A stretch of 64,000 bases of DNA from Treponema bryantii NK4A124 (GTDB lineage Bacteria; Spirochaetota; Spirochaetia; Treponematales; Treponemataceae), in contig NZ_ATWV01000001.1 in the NCBI RefSeq assembly GCF_000421345.1, forward strand, positions 310,001-374,000, in the 5' to 3' direction. Made by a program: the position numbers and the translations under genes. Of this stretch, positions 48,857-57,617 are shown piece after piece. Position 1 is the first letter of the stretch. Each line of letters opens with the position of its first letter. The notes below the pieces were generated by a model. The model was not told where the DNA came from and made no database searches. It was given only the letters and a program-made list of their open reading frames with translations.

Positions 48857-51800
48857 TTATAACGGAATTTTGATAATATTTCCACCATTTTTTTCTGATT
48901 TTTCTGTTATATCTGCTTTACTGCAGAATACAGCTTTTGAACATTTTTTTACGGCAGCCTCATACAGTCTGTCTGCAGCCTTTTCTACATCCTCTTCTGT
49001 AACTTCAAGAATGTTATCTACCCTCTTCTGCTTAAAGGACTGTGGATTACCATAGAGCATTCCTTCAAAACTGCGGGCACCACGGTCTTTAGGACAGGCA
49101 GGAACTATAGCATTACCGTAAGAAGAAACAATGGTCTTTTCAACTTCTTCCTTAGGAATTGGAGTTGAACAAAGTTCTTTAAGGGAATCAAGATAAACCT
49201 GAAGCGATTTTTCCGGAGTCGGGTCCCGGTAAGTTGTCATAACTGCAGACTTTTCAATACTATCTATCCAGCAGCTGGCACCATAAGCACCACCTGTTGT
49301 TCTGATTTTATCCCACAAGGTATGACTCGAAACCCAGGAAGCAAAAATATTTTCTGCAGCCGCTTCTTTTGTAAGATAATCAGAAGCAGGAGTAATTGCG
49401 GCGGCGTAACCAGTCTGACCTGAAACTTTCAGGAACTGAAGTTTATCTGATGCAGCCTCATCATACTGACTGATGTATGGCTTAAGTTCTTCCATTGTAT
49501 AATTGTGAACAGGAAGAAGTTTTGTAAGCCCTGCTTTTTTTGCAAAGCCTTCAAGAAGAGGATGAAGCTTTTTAAGAGACTCTTCATCTGCAGTTATATG
49601 AATGATTCCGCCGGCCTTTAAGCATTCCCTGTACATATATGCAAAGGTTTCCAGCAGTTTTTTAGAATCGTGCTTTTTGAAATTTGCAACAGTATTAAGC
49701 TGGCTCACACCCCACATTATCTCATTCAGGGCAAGATTCGGGCTCCAGGCAGCACGGGCACGCTTTTGTGCATACTCGCGGCCGTTAGAAATCAAGCCGT
49801 TTTTCTTTTCTGCTTTAAGTTCGCCGATTAAGGTCTCAAGGTGTTTATGGTCTTCAAAGTCCATTTTGGTAATAATTTCTGCAAGCATGTCGAGAGCTTC
49901 TTCCGCCTTCTCGCTAAGCGCCTTACAAATAAGGCCAATCCAGTTACGGCCGCAGAAATTATATTCACGGTATTTATCGGCCTCTGCCTGGCATTGAGGA
50001 ACTGAAGGAACAGAACCGCACAAGGTTCTTCCCCAGATGTCGCCCATTATACAGGATGATTCAGCCGTACACTTATCCCAGCCCTTTCCGCTCCAGCCAA
50101 GGTTTGTTATTACATCAGCCAGGAAAGGCACATATTGCAGGTACTGTGGCTGCAAATGGTCAAATGGGAATAATACATCAATATAAAAAATACCGTTTGT
50201 TTCTTCTTTGCTGACAAAAAGAGGTATGTCGCTGCCATCTGCACCCTTTACAAATTCCAAGTCAGTCTTTGGCAGGTCTATGTGACGGTCTAACTCGCTG
50301 ATTTTTGTAGTCGGGATACAGGCAGTTTCTTCGGCCGTCTCAATATGCTGCTGGTAAGTGTGAAGCTCATCCAGGTCTTTTTTAAGCAGCCCGCGGTCCA
50401 GATTTTTTTCCAGCTTTGCAACAAGGGCAGTTTCAGCTTCTTCTCGTTCCTTAAAATATTTATCAGAAGGTTCAGAAACAAAACGTACCTTAACTGCTTC
50501 AGGATCCAGAAAATATTTTTTGATAAGTTTCTTTGTATAATCCGGATCTGCCTTCAAAGCTGCCTTTACCTTTTCAAAAGAAGATATTGGCGTTAGTTGA
50601 GACGAACAAGGATCCCCGTTAGACCAGCCCTTAAGAGCCTTTTCCATAATCTGAATGGAGAAAGGTCCCCAGTAGCGGTTCACTTCTCTGAGCGCAAAAT
50701 CTATGCCCATTACGGCCGAATCTATATCGTCTTGCGACACTCCTTTTTCATAGATGTCCTGCAGAGTTTTTTCTACCAGGCTGAAAACTTTTTCCTCATC
50801 ACCCTTTTTTACGCCCCAGAGGCCCGCTGTATAAAACTCTTCTTTAAACTGACCGAAGCTCTGGAACTGAACGTCGTCTCCAAGCTTTGAGTCTTTGAGG
50901 GCACGGGCAAGCGGCGAAGAATCATTACCGCAAAGTGCTTCGCTTAAAAAGTATTTTTCCATATTGGCAAGGCCAGAGTACCAGTTGAGGGTAACAAGGC
51001 TTCCGGTAGAGCCTGTTTCAGGTGCATAAGTTTTTATTGATGTTGACTCTTTTAAGAAGTTGAGTTTCTGTAAGTCCCGGATTTCTGCTTTCATAACAGG
51101 ATTTTTTGAAGTGACATCAATATTACAGATTACGCCACCTTCCCTGCAGTCATATTTTTTTATAAGACGACCGATAAATCGCTGGTCAATAAAATCAAGC
51201 TGCTGATCTGTCGGAATATCACCATACAAAAATAAAATACAGTTATCAGGGCTGTAAAACTTCTGATGGAAATCACAAAACTCTTCATAAGTAAGTTCCG
51301 GAATATGAAGAGGATCTCCACCCGAATCAAAGGCAGGATAGCTGTCCGGGTACATGGCGCTTATGAGGTCACTAAAGGCAATCGGCTGAAAGGAAGAATA
51401 GTTTCCCTTCATCTCGTTATAAACAACACCCTGAATGCTGAGCTTTCCCTTTTCGTCCATCTCAAGCCGGTGGCCTTCCTGAATGAAGGTTGCGTGGTCA
51501 AGTTTTGGAAAGAAAACAGCGTCGCCGTAGACATCCATCATATTAAAGTAGTCTGCTTTGACCACAGAAGCGCCCGGGTAAACGGTTTTATCAGGATATG
51601 TAAGAGCATTCAAAAAAGTATTAAGGCTTGTAGAAGCCAGAGTGATAAAAGGTTCTTTCAGCGGATACTTTTCGCTTCCGCAGAGAACCGAGTGCTCCAT
51701 AATGTGAGCCACACCACGCGAAGTTTTGTCCAGAGTTCGGAAGGCGTAGGCAAAAAGGTTTTCCTTGTCATCCTTGATTATATGATAAACCTCAAGGCCG

Positions 51801-51919
51801 GTGATTTTATGGCGGAGGTAAACGCCTGTAGCCTTGTAGTCCGGTAGGTCGTCTATTGAAATAAGAACAAAGTCCTTGTATGACTTTCCGATATTTGTTG
51901 AGTCTGTAAAATTAAACAT
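48857..51919 (-). CDS. M16C-family zinc protease (PreP/falcilysin-like)
   Basis: This 1020-residue protein has the length of the fused two-half M16C enzymes that close around and degrade short peptides. The inverted zinc motif HxxEH is 'RGVAHIMEHSVLCG' near residue 72, with the third ligand glutamate likely in 'VVYNEMKGNYSS' near residue 170. The second, non-catalytic half begins around residue 540 and contains 'RTTGGAYGASCWID', the usual substrate-binding arginine/tyrosine segment. No signal peptide is seen, so it probably digests peptides in the cytoplasm. Its start overlaps fliG by eight bases; the two may be co-transcribed by chance. Confidence 0.93.
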   Translation of the reverse strand: MFNFTDSTNIGKSYKDFVLISIDDLPDYKATGVYLRHKITGLEVYHIIKDDKENLFAYAFRTLDKTSRGVAHIMEHSVLCGSEKYPLKEPFITLASTSLNTFLNALTYPDKTVYPGASVVKADYFNMMDVYGDAVFFPKLDHATFIQEGHRLEMDEKGKLSIQGVVYNEMKGNYSSFQPIAFSDLISAMYPDSYPAFDSGGDPLHIPELTYEEFCDFHQKFYSPDNCILFLYGDIPTDQQLDFIDQRFIGRLIKKYDCREGGVICNIDVTSKNPVMKAEIRDLQKLNFLKESTSIKTYAPETGSTGSLVTLNWYSGLANMEKYFLSEALCGNDSSPLARALKDSKLGDDVQFQSFGQFKEEFYTAGLWGVKKGDEEKVFSLVEKTLQDIYEKGVSQDDIDSAVMGIDFALREVNRYWGPFSIQIMEKALKGWSNGDPCSSQLTPISSFEKVKAALKADPDYTKKLIKKYFLDPEAVKVRFVSEPSDKYFKEREEAETALVAKLEKNLDRGLLKKDLDELHTYQQHIETAEETACIPTTKISELDRHIDLPKTDLEFVKGADGSDIPLFVSKEETNGIFYIDVLFPFDHLQPQYLQYVPFLADVITNLGWSGKGWDKCTAESSCIMGDIWGRTLCGSVPSVPQCQAEADKYREYNFCGRNWIGLICKALSEKAEEALDMLAEIITKMDFEDHKHLETLIGELKAEKKNGLISNGREYAQKRARAAWSPNLALNEIMWGVSQLNTVANFKKHDSKKLLETFAYMYRECLKAGGIIHITADEESLKKLHPLLEGFAKKAGLTKLLPVHNYTMEELKPYISQYDEAASDKLQFLKVSGQTGYAAAITPASDYLTKEAAAENIFASWVSSHTLWDKIRTTGGAYGASCWIDSIEKSAVMTTYRDPTPEKSLQVYLDSLKELCSTPIPKEEVEKTIVSSYGNAIVPACPKDRGARSFEGMLYGNPQSFKQKRVDNILEVTEEDVEKAADRLYEAAVKKCSKAVFCSKADITEKSEKNGGNIIKIPL

Positions 51920-53117
51920 AAACGTCGTCGTTCCTGTCTTGTATAATTAAGTGGCCCTCTTCGAAGGCACGACGAAGCTTGCTGAAAAACTCCGACGTTA
52001 TGCGTTCGCAGTCTGAGCGGCGCATTGGTTTTAATATATCTTCCTGGGCTCGAACCTCGGCACGGCGGCCCGCAGAAATGTTACTTAAGATTTTCTCGCG
52101 GAAGTCATCCGGCTTTGCGGCAATCAGGTAGGCAATGTCTGTCTCTGACATTTCACGAAGCTTTTCCTGAACAAAACGGTCGTCCGACTTTACAACATCG
52201 TCCATTGTAAAAAGGCGGCTGCGCAGGTCCTGACCTAAATCAGGATCATCTTCTGAAAGATATGTAAGGATATCGTTCTCTGCACCCACATCCATCTTCT
52301 TAAGAATCTGGGCAAGAGCGTTACGGCCGTCAATATTTTCAGCCTTTTCAACAGTCTGATTAAGAGACTTTTCGTGCATAGCCTGATCAACACGGCGCAG
52401 AACATCCGGGCTTATAGGCTCCATTTTTGCAAGTCTCATTACGACTTCCTTTTTTTCTTCTGGAGTCATTAAATTGATTATTTTGGCAGCCTTTTTTGGG
52501 TCCAGATGAGAAAGCACCATGCTCTGCACACCGGGATTTTCATCTTTTATAAGAAGATATACACGCTCGTTGTCTGCATCTTTAAGATAATTGAATGGTA
52601 CCTTGCCTTCCAGCGGCATGGCCTTTTTAAGAAGCTCGTCGGCACGCTTTTTTCCGTAGGCCTTTTCAAGCATTTCGCGGGCAGTTTCTACACCGCCCTG
52701 CTCGCGGGCCTTGTTTAAAAGGCCGTTAAATTCCTCAAGAATTACAGCCGCTTCTTCCTTACTTACAGTCCGGATTGAAGCAATTTCTGGAATTATTTTT
52801 TCTATCTGAGTTTCAGAAAGATGAGGTAGAATCTTAGCCGCTTCATCTTCACCAATGAGCAGAAGAAATTTTGCAACACGACGGTAAACGGAATCGCTGC
52901 CGTCGGAAGCAGTCTTTTCGACAGGAACTTTGAGAAGGCCGCCTGTTTTTAAAAAGGAAACAGAGTTTTCCAGTTCCTGAGAAGATGAAGGTGTATTTTC
53001 TGTTTTATCTTTAGCTTTTATATCTTCAGAAGAACTTGCGGGAGCAGAAGCATTTGTCTTATTTTCAGACTTGCTGCCTGCTCCGTAAGCTTTGGCGCGA
53101 AAATCATTTATATTCAT
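51912..53117 (-). CDS. fliG: FliG-like flagellar motor switch protein
   Basis: This 401-residue protein matches FliG after an unusual ~65-residue N-terminal extension rich in serine, lysine and threonine. FliG features include 'AKFLLLIGEDEAAKILPHLSETQIEKI' in parts (N domain), 'ENPGVQSMVLSHLDPKKAAKII' with the EHPQ-like motif altered to ENPG, and a C-domain segment 'SDDRFVQEKLREMSETDIAYLIAA'. FliG sits at the base of the flagellar rotor and meets the stator. Spirochaetes usually carry two FliG paralogues; this is probably the divergent one. The charged rotor helix is only partly recognisable. Confidence 0.85.
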   Translation of the reverse strand: MNINDFRAKAYGAGSKSENKTNASAPASSSEDIKAKDKTENTPSSSQELENSVSFLKTGGLLKVPVEKTASDGSDSVYRRVAKFLLLIGEDEAAKILPHLSETQIEKIIPEIASIRTVSKEEAAVILEEFNGLLNKAREQGGVETAREMLEKAYGKKRADELLKKAMPLEGKVPFNYLKDADNERVYLLIKDENPGVQSMVLSHLDPKKAAKIINLMTPEEKKEVVMRLAKMEPISPDVLRRVDQAMHEKSLNQTVEKAENIDGRNALAQILKKMDVGAENDILTYLSEDDPDLGQDLRSRLFTMDDVVKSDDRFVQEKLREMSETDIAYLIAAKPDDFREKILSNISAGRRAEVRAQEDILKPMRRSDCERITSEFFSKLRRAFEEGHLIIQDRNDDVYV

Positions 53118-53126
53118 ATTATGATT

Positions 53127-53348
53127 TTACTGCTCGTTTTTAGCAGCGTCTTCTTTTTTAGCTTCTTTTTTATCTTTGATGTCTGCAGCACCAATGAAAA
53201 GGCAGATTAAGCCGATTAAAGCCGCAAGAACAGGAGCCCCTCCCTTCAAAAATGCAATTACCTCAGCGCCCCAGGCCAGCGGTCCCATAGGCAAAACTGC
53301 AAAAACAGTAAAAGCAATAAAAACTAAACCAAGAATTATTGAAACCAT
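53127..53348 (-). CDS. Small two-helix membrane protein
   Basis: This 73-residue protein has two hydrophobic segments ('IILGLVFIAFTVFAVLPMG' and 'VLAALIGLICLFIGAADI'), then a basic-acidic tail ('KDKKEAKKEDAAKNEQ'). It lies nine bases before fliG and has AGGAG before its ATG, so the two genes are likely co-transcribed. Such short membrane proteins beside fliG are seen in spirochaetes. No function can be assigned. Confidence 0.75.
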   Translation of the reverse strand: MVSIILGLVFIAFTVFAVLPMGPLAWGAEVIAFLKGGAPVLAALIGLICLFIGAADIKDKKEAKKEDAAKNEQ

Positions 53349-53480
53349 ATTTTTTACTCCTATTTTAAAGCATAATCAAAAAAGCAATACTTTGCAAGAA
53401 AAATCAACTTTTTTCACTTTTTTTTCAGAAAAACTTCCTAAAATTGCATATCAAGGCAATATTATATATAAGGAGATATT

Positions 53481-54494
53481 ATGGCAAATGAAATAATGAT
53501 TAACAATGAAAATGACTTGCGTTCAAAGATTTATACGATTCGAGGAGTAAAGGTTATGCTGGATTTTGATCTGGCAGAAATTTATGGATATGAAACCAAA
53601 ATGTTTAACCGCCAGGTGAAAAATAATATTGAACGGTTTGATAATGATTTCCGCTTTCAATTAACTCAGGAAGAATTCGATGGGATAAACTTGAGGTGCA
53701 ATTTTTGCACCTCAAGTTCTGAAAAAAGAAATCAAGATTCTCAAGGCTGGGGCGGAAAAAGATATTTACCTTATGCATTTACCGAGCAAGGTATTTATAT
53801 GTTAATGACAGTTTTACGAGGAGAACTTGCTATACAACAAAGTAAAGCTCTGATTCGCATCTTCAAACAAATGAAAGACATTATTGTTCAAAGTCAGAAT
53901 ATTCTTTCCAGTCCTGAACTTGTAAAACTTTCTTTACAGACAACAGAAAACACAAAAGAAATACAAGGTATCAAAAGGACTCTATCTGAAAAAATGGTAA
54001 CTAAAGATGATTTATCGAGAGTAATGAAAGATTTTACGGATCCAAAAATAAAGCGTGATTACCTCTTTTTTAACGGTGAGACTGTAGAAGCCGATATTGC
54101 TTATTCGACAATTTATTCTTCCGCAAAAAAATCTGTTTATGTAGTTGATAATTATATTAGTTTGAAAACTCTTGTTTTACTTAAATCTGTAAAATCGCAT
54201 GTTCATGTAATAATTTTTAGTGATAATGTAGGTAAAACTCTGCATAAAACAGAGTTTTCAGACTTCCAGAAAGAGTATCAAAATATTCATATTGCTTTAA
54301 GAATTACTAATGGTATTTATCACGACAGATATATTTTTGTAGATTACGGAACTAAAACCGAAAAGATTTATCACTGTGGTGGCTCTTCAAAAGATGGAGG
54401 AAGCAGAATTATGTCCATTTCTCAGGTTGAAGACACTGCAGTTTATCAGAAAATTGCTGCGGACTTATTAAAAAATCCAGCATTGGTTTTGTAA
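53481..54494 (+). CDS. ORF6N-domain protein with PLD-like C-terminal domain
   Basis: This 337-residue protein begins with the phage-type ORF6N DNA-binding domain: 'YTIRGVKVMLDFDLAEIYGYETKMFNRQVKNN', in parts, then 'FRFQLTQEEF' and 'KRYLPYAFTEQGIYMLMTVL'. A coiled helical linker follows. The C-terminal ~130 residues ('VYVVDNYISLKTLVLLKSV' and 'IYHDRYIFVDYG' then 'HCGGSSKDGG') resemble the degenerate phospholipase D-like domain often joined to ORF6N. Such genes are common on prophages and genomic islands. A perfect 14-base inverted repeat lies in the coding sequence at 53688-53718. AAGGAG supports the start. No other phage gene is in the window, so it may be a remnant or a stand-alone accessory gene. 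Confidence 0.85.
   Translation: MANEIMINNENDLRSKIYTIRGVKVMLDFDLAEIYGYETKMFNRQVKNNIERFDNDFRFQLTQEEFDGINLRCNFCTSSSEKRNQDSQGWGGKRYLPYAFTEQGIYMLMTVLRGELAIQQSKALIRIFKQMKDIIVQSQNILSSPELVKLSLQTTENTKEIQGIKRTLSEKMVTKDDLSRVMKDFTDPKIKRDYLFFNGETVEADIAYSTIYSSAKKSVYVVDNYISLKTLVLLKSVKSHVHVIIFSDNVGKTLHKTEFSDFQKEYQNIHIALRITNGIYHDRYIFVDYGTKTEKIYHCGGSSKDGGSRIMSISQVEDTAVYQKIAADLLKNPALVL
53688..53718. repeat. Perfect inverted repeat inside the ORF6N gene
   Basis: AACTTGAGGTGCAA, three T, then TTGCACCTCAAGTT: 14 perfect pairs with a three-base loop, within codons for 'NLRCNFCTSS'. It would make a strong mRNA hairpin, or a protein-binding site. Confidence 0.9.
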
Positions 54495-54532
54495 TTATAC
54501 ACGGATTCTAAAAAGATAATGTTCTCTCTATA

Positions 54533-57500
54533 TTAGAACTCGCGAATAATACAAGCGTGATTAGCAGTTTCTTTACTTAATTTCATCAGTCTTTTTTGAT
54601 TAAACGTCATTGCTAATGCACAAGAAGCCGCATCACTACACTGTGATGAGGACCAATATGCATAATTTCCAAATTTCATACCACCTAGACTTTCAATTGC
54701 TGTATTCATAGCGAAGATATCTGCAGCTTCGCGTATTTGAATCAATTCTGCAAAACTTGGAAGATACCATCCAGTTTTAAATGGAGAAGAATCAGGTATA
54801 CGACTAGTTGATTCTCCAGGTAATCTCACTGCTGAATAAGTATTTAACGCTGAAATTAGAGGATAATTCTCTAAACCTTGTCTTACAGTTACTAAAGTTC
54901 CTACTAAGCCTGTATCATCATATGAAATTTCTTCCAATTTATTTGCTATCTGTAATAAATTATCACTACCATTTTTATCCAAAGAAGTTTCAAATATATC
55001 AAATGTATAAGGATATTCAGTTTGCTCTGGCTGACATTGGATTGTATCTATATTTTCATCATGTGCATTTGCTGTTTCAACACACCATACCAAATTTTCC
55101 GATTGTATAAGCCCTACTCCAAGAGTACGCTCTGTAACATTATCATTACTACACTCAGTTCCCTTATAGAAAATCAGGGCAATAGCAGATGTTTTCAATG
55201 CAGCTTTACCATCATCATCAAGAGCAGCAAAGTCTGAATAAGCCATTGCAGAACCATCATTAAAGATAATATCACCAACAGCTTTTGCTTCTGATGGAGC
55301 TTTATTTCCAATTATGGCCGCTTTAAGTAAGCCTGTGTTTGAAATTAAATAATTATGACCGGCTTCATCAGGTCCTGTTGTAAATTTTTCATATTCAACG
55401 GAAAGGTCTGCGGTTGAGCCTGTTGCAAGGGCAATCATTGGACGATTGTTTGTATAGGCGGCAGGAGTGAGTTTTATTTTATCTGTTGAATCATGATATA
55501 CAAGCGGTGAACTAAGTTTGATATGAAACTTAGTTACACCGTCTCCACTATCGTAAAGATATATATCATTTTTTTCATCTGTTCCGGCTGGGATATAAGC
55601 ATCTTTTCCAAGAGTGAAATCTTTGAAGCTTGCAATTGCACCACCGCCACAATTTTCTGTTCCTGTTATATAGTTTCCGCTTATTTCACCACCAGAAACA
55701 GTCAGTTTAGAAGCGTTATAAATGCCTCCGCCAAAACATTCCGCAGTATTACCTGTTATAGTACCACCGGTTATTTCGAGAGAAGGAATTACATTAGGTG
55801 TTACAGAGGTATCTGCACCATTAACATAAATTGCCCCCCCGTTTCCGCCGTCTCCTTCTGGATTTTTTATTGCGGAGTTTCCGGTAATACTTCCGCCATT
55901 AATATTAAGGCTGCCGTTATTATAAATTGCACCCCCGCGTATCGCTGTATGGCCAGAAATAGTACCTTCAGTCATATTTACAGTTCCATTATTATAAATA
56001 GCACGGCTTCCATTATCGCTTATAAGGCCATCATTGAAATTGAATTCAGCACCTTTTCTTACAAAAATTGCGCCTGAATCTGCGAGTTGCGAAATGTTTT
56101 GACTTATTCCCCCTCCGGTCATTGTAACGCTACCACTGAAAATATAAAGGCCTTCTCCGGTCCCTGCAGTATCTCCAGAGATTACATTTATTGTTATATT
56201 TGTAGATATTATTTGTACATTTCCTGAAGAATAAATAGCACCACCGTTACGTGTAGCTTCATTATCTTTAATAATACAATTATCAATTATGAGCTTTCCA
56301 GTTCCGTTGTAATAAAGTCCGGCACCATCCTCTGCTTTACCATCGGAAATTGTAAGATTTTTTATCGTTACTTTTTTTGAAGTAGAAATTGTCAGGGCTC
56401 TGAACCGGTCGTTACCACTGATTCCATCTGCATTTACAGCTGTAAGCCCCATCAAAGTCAGAGAGTTCATTTTGTTATCGAAAGAAGAAGATATTGTATA
56501 GCCGGCAGTAGCAGCTGCATCCGGAAAAACCAAATCACTTATATGGATTTTATAATCGTTTTCGGGCAGCCCGTAATTTTCTATTTGAGTAAGAGCCCTT
56601 TCTAAAGTTGCAAAAGGAGCATTGTGAGATCCGTCGTTTGTATCGGCTGGAGTTGCAGCACCAGTTGCCCCGCTTGGACCAACATAAAAGTTAGTTGCAA
56701 GAAATTGTTTTATATTATTTTCTGTAAGAACAAAAGTGCCGTCGCTCAGAATTGGTGAAGCCGAGCTGCTTGCGGCAGCATCTTTCCATTTTGTTGTTTT
56801 TAGGCCGTAGAAAACATTTATAGACTGAAATGTTTGAAAAATGAGATCTGTTTTGGCAGAGTCTTTATAAAAGTTCAGTCTGATTTTGTAAACGCCGCTA
56901 TTTAGTTTGAATACTTCGGAAGCCCCTGTTCTAATTAAAACACTTCCGTTTATATCGCCTGAACCGGGAGTTATTTCAGTAGAAATATATGCCCAGTCTG
57001 CACTATTTGAACTTATGCAGGAAATATCTATACCTTGAATTGATGACGGAATAGACATTGAAAGCTCAAGTTCTCCCTTTCCAGTTGTTGCGGGTACCGG
57101 ATACAAAACAAGGGGATCTGTGTAATTTGATGATGTGTACGTTTTTGGAGTTGAAGATGCTGTAAGAAACTCTTCCTGGCTGCCGTTTTTATTTCGCATT
57201 CCGCAGGTGATTGTCCAGGTCTTTCCAAAAACAAGCGGAATACTGAAGGTCTTTGAGTTGCTGCCTTCTCCAAAACTTCCATCTACTGTATTACCATCTC
57301 CATCTGTGGCATAAACAAAATATTCAACTGTGCCAGCAGCAAATTCCGGAAGCGCCGAACGTGAATCTGCAGCATCATTATTGAAATTAAAGTCAGGCAT
57401 TGCGCCATCTATCACCATACTTCCGGTCAAAACGAAGTTCTGATTTTCCGAGGTTGCAGCTGGAGTTGTAAGAGGATTCTCTGCAGCAAACTTCTTTGTA

Positions 57501-57607
57501 TCTTCTGAAGAAAGCTGGTTTTCAAAAAGATTGCCGCAGGAAATGAAGGCAAGGCAAACAGAAATCAAAGTGAAAAATCTAACTTTAGAAAAACTCATTT
57601 TCACCAT
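54533..57607 (-). CDS. Giant surface lipoprotein: beta-helix with C-type-lectin-like (DUF1566/Lcl) end
   Basis: This 1024-residue protein has a lipoprotein signal ending 'LAFISCGN', so it is anchored by a lipid at the mature cysteine near residue 24. Residues 60-300 are beta-sandwich-like and match the paralogue upstream. 'NFYVGPSGATGAATPADTNDGSHNAPFATL' in parts opens a right-handed parallel beta-helix built of repeats such as 'GGAIYNNGSLNINGGSITGN'. The C-terminal ~230 residues carry 'GWYLPSFAELIQI' and 'YWSSSQCSDAASCALAM', the DUF1566/Lcl C-type-lectin-like fold, ending 'CIIREF'. Start is the ATG at 57607 with GGAG upstream. It is one of three tandem paralogues, probably a surface adhesin or sugar binder. 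Confidence 0.85.
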   Translation of the reverse strand: MVKMSFSKVRFFTLISVCLAFISCGNLFENQLSSEDTKKFAAENPLTTPAATSENQNFVLTGSMVIDGAMPDFNFNNDAADSRSALPEFAAGTVEYFVYATDGDGNTVDGSFGEGSNSKTFSIPLVFGKTWTITCGMRNKNGSQEEFLTASSTPKTYTSSNYTDPLVLYPVPATTGKGELELSMSIPSSIQGIDISCISSNSADWAYISTEITPGSGDINGSVLIRTGASEVFKLNSGVYKIRLNFYKDSAKTDLIFQTFQSINVFYGLKTTKWKDAAASSSASPILSDGTFVLTENNIKQFLATNFYVGPSGATGAATPADTNDGSHNAPFATLERALTQIENYGLPENDYKIHISDLVFPDAAATAGYTISSSFDNKMNSLTLMGLTAVNADGISGNDRFRALTISTSKKVTIKNLTISDGKAEDGAGLYYNGTGKLIIDNCIIKDNEATRNGGAIYSSGNVQIISTNITINVISGDTAGTGEGLYIFSGSVTMTGGGISQNISQLADSGAIFVRKGAEFNFNDGLISDNGSRAIYNNGTVNMTEGTISGHTAIRGGAIYNNGSLNINGGSITGNSAIKNPEGDGGNGGAIYVNGADTSVTPNVIPSLEITGGTITGNTAECFGGGIYNASKLTVSGGEISGNYITGTENCGGGAIASFKDFTLGKDAYIPAGTDEKNDIYLYDSGDGVTKFHIKLSSPLVYHDSTDKIKLTPAAYTNNRPMIALATGSTADLSVEYEKFTTGPDEAGHNYLISNTGLLKAAIIGNKAPSEAKAVGDIIFNDGSAMAYSDFAALDDDGKAALKTSAIALIFYKGTECSNDNVTERTLGVGLIQSENLVWCVETANAHDENIDTIQCQPEQTEYPYTFDIFETSLDKNGSDNLLQIANKLEEISYDDTGLVGTLVTVRQGLENYPLISALNTYSAVRLPGESTSRIPDSSPFKTGWYLPSFAELIQIREAADIFAMNTAIESLGGMKFGNYAYWSSSQCSDAASCALAMTFNQKRLMKLSKETANHACIIREF

Positions 57608-57617
57608 AGACACTCCA

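Noticed and set aside
53481-54494. A prophage
   Set aside because: The ORF6N gene is phage-type, but there are no structural, integrase or lysis genes beside it.
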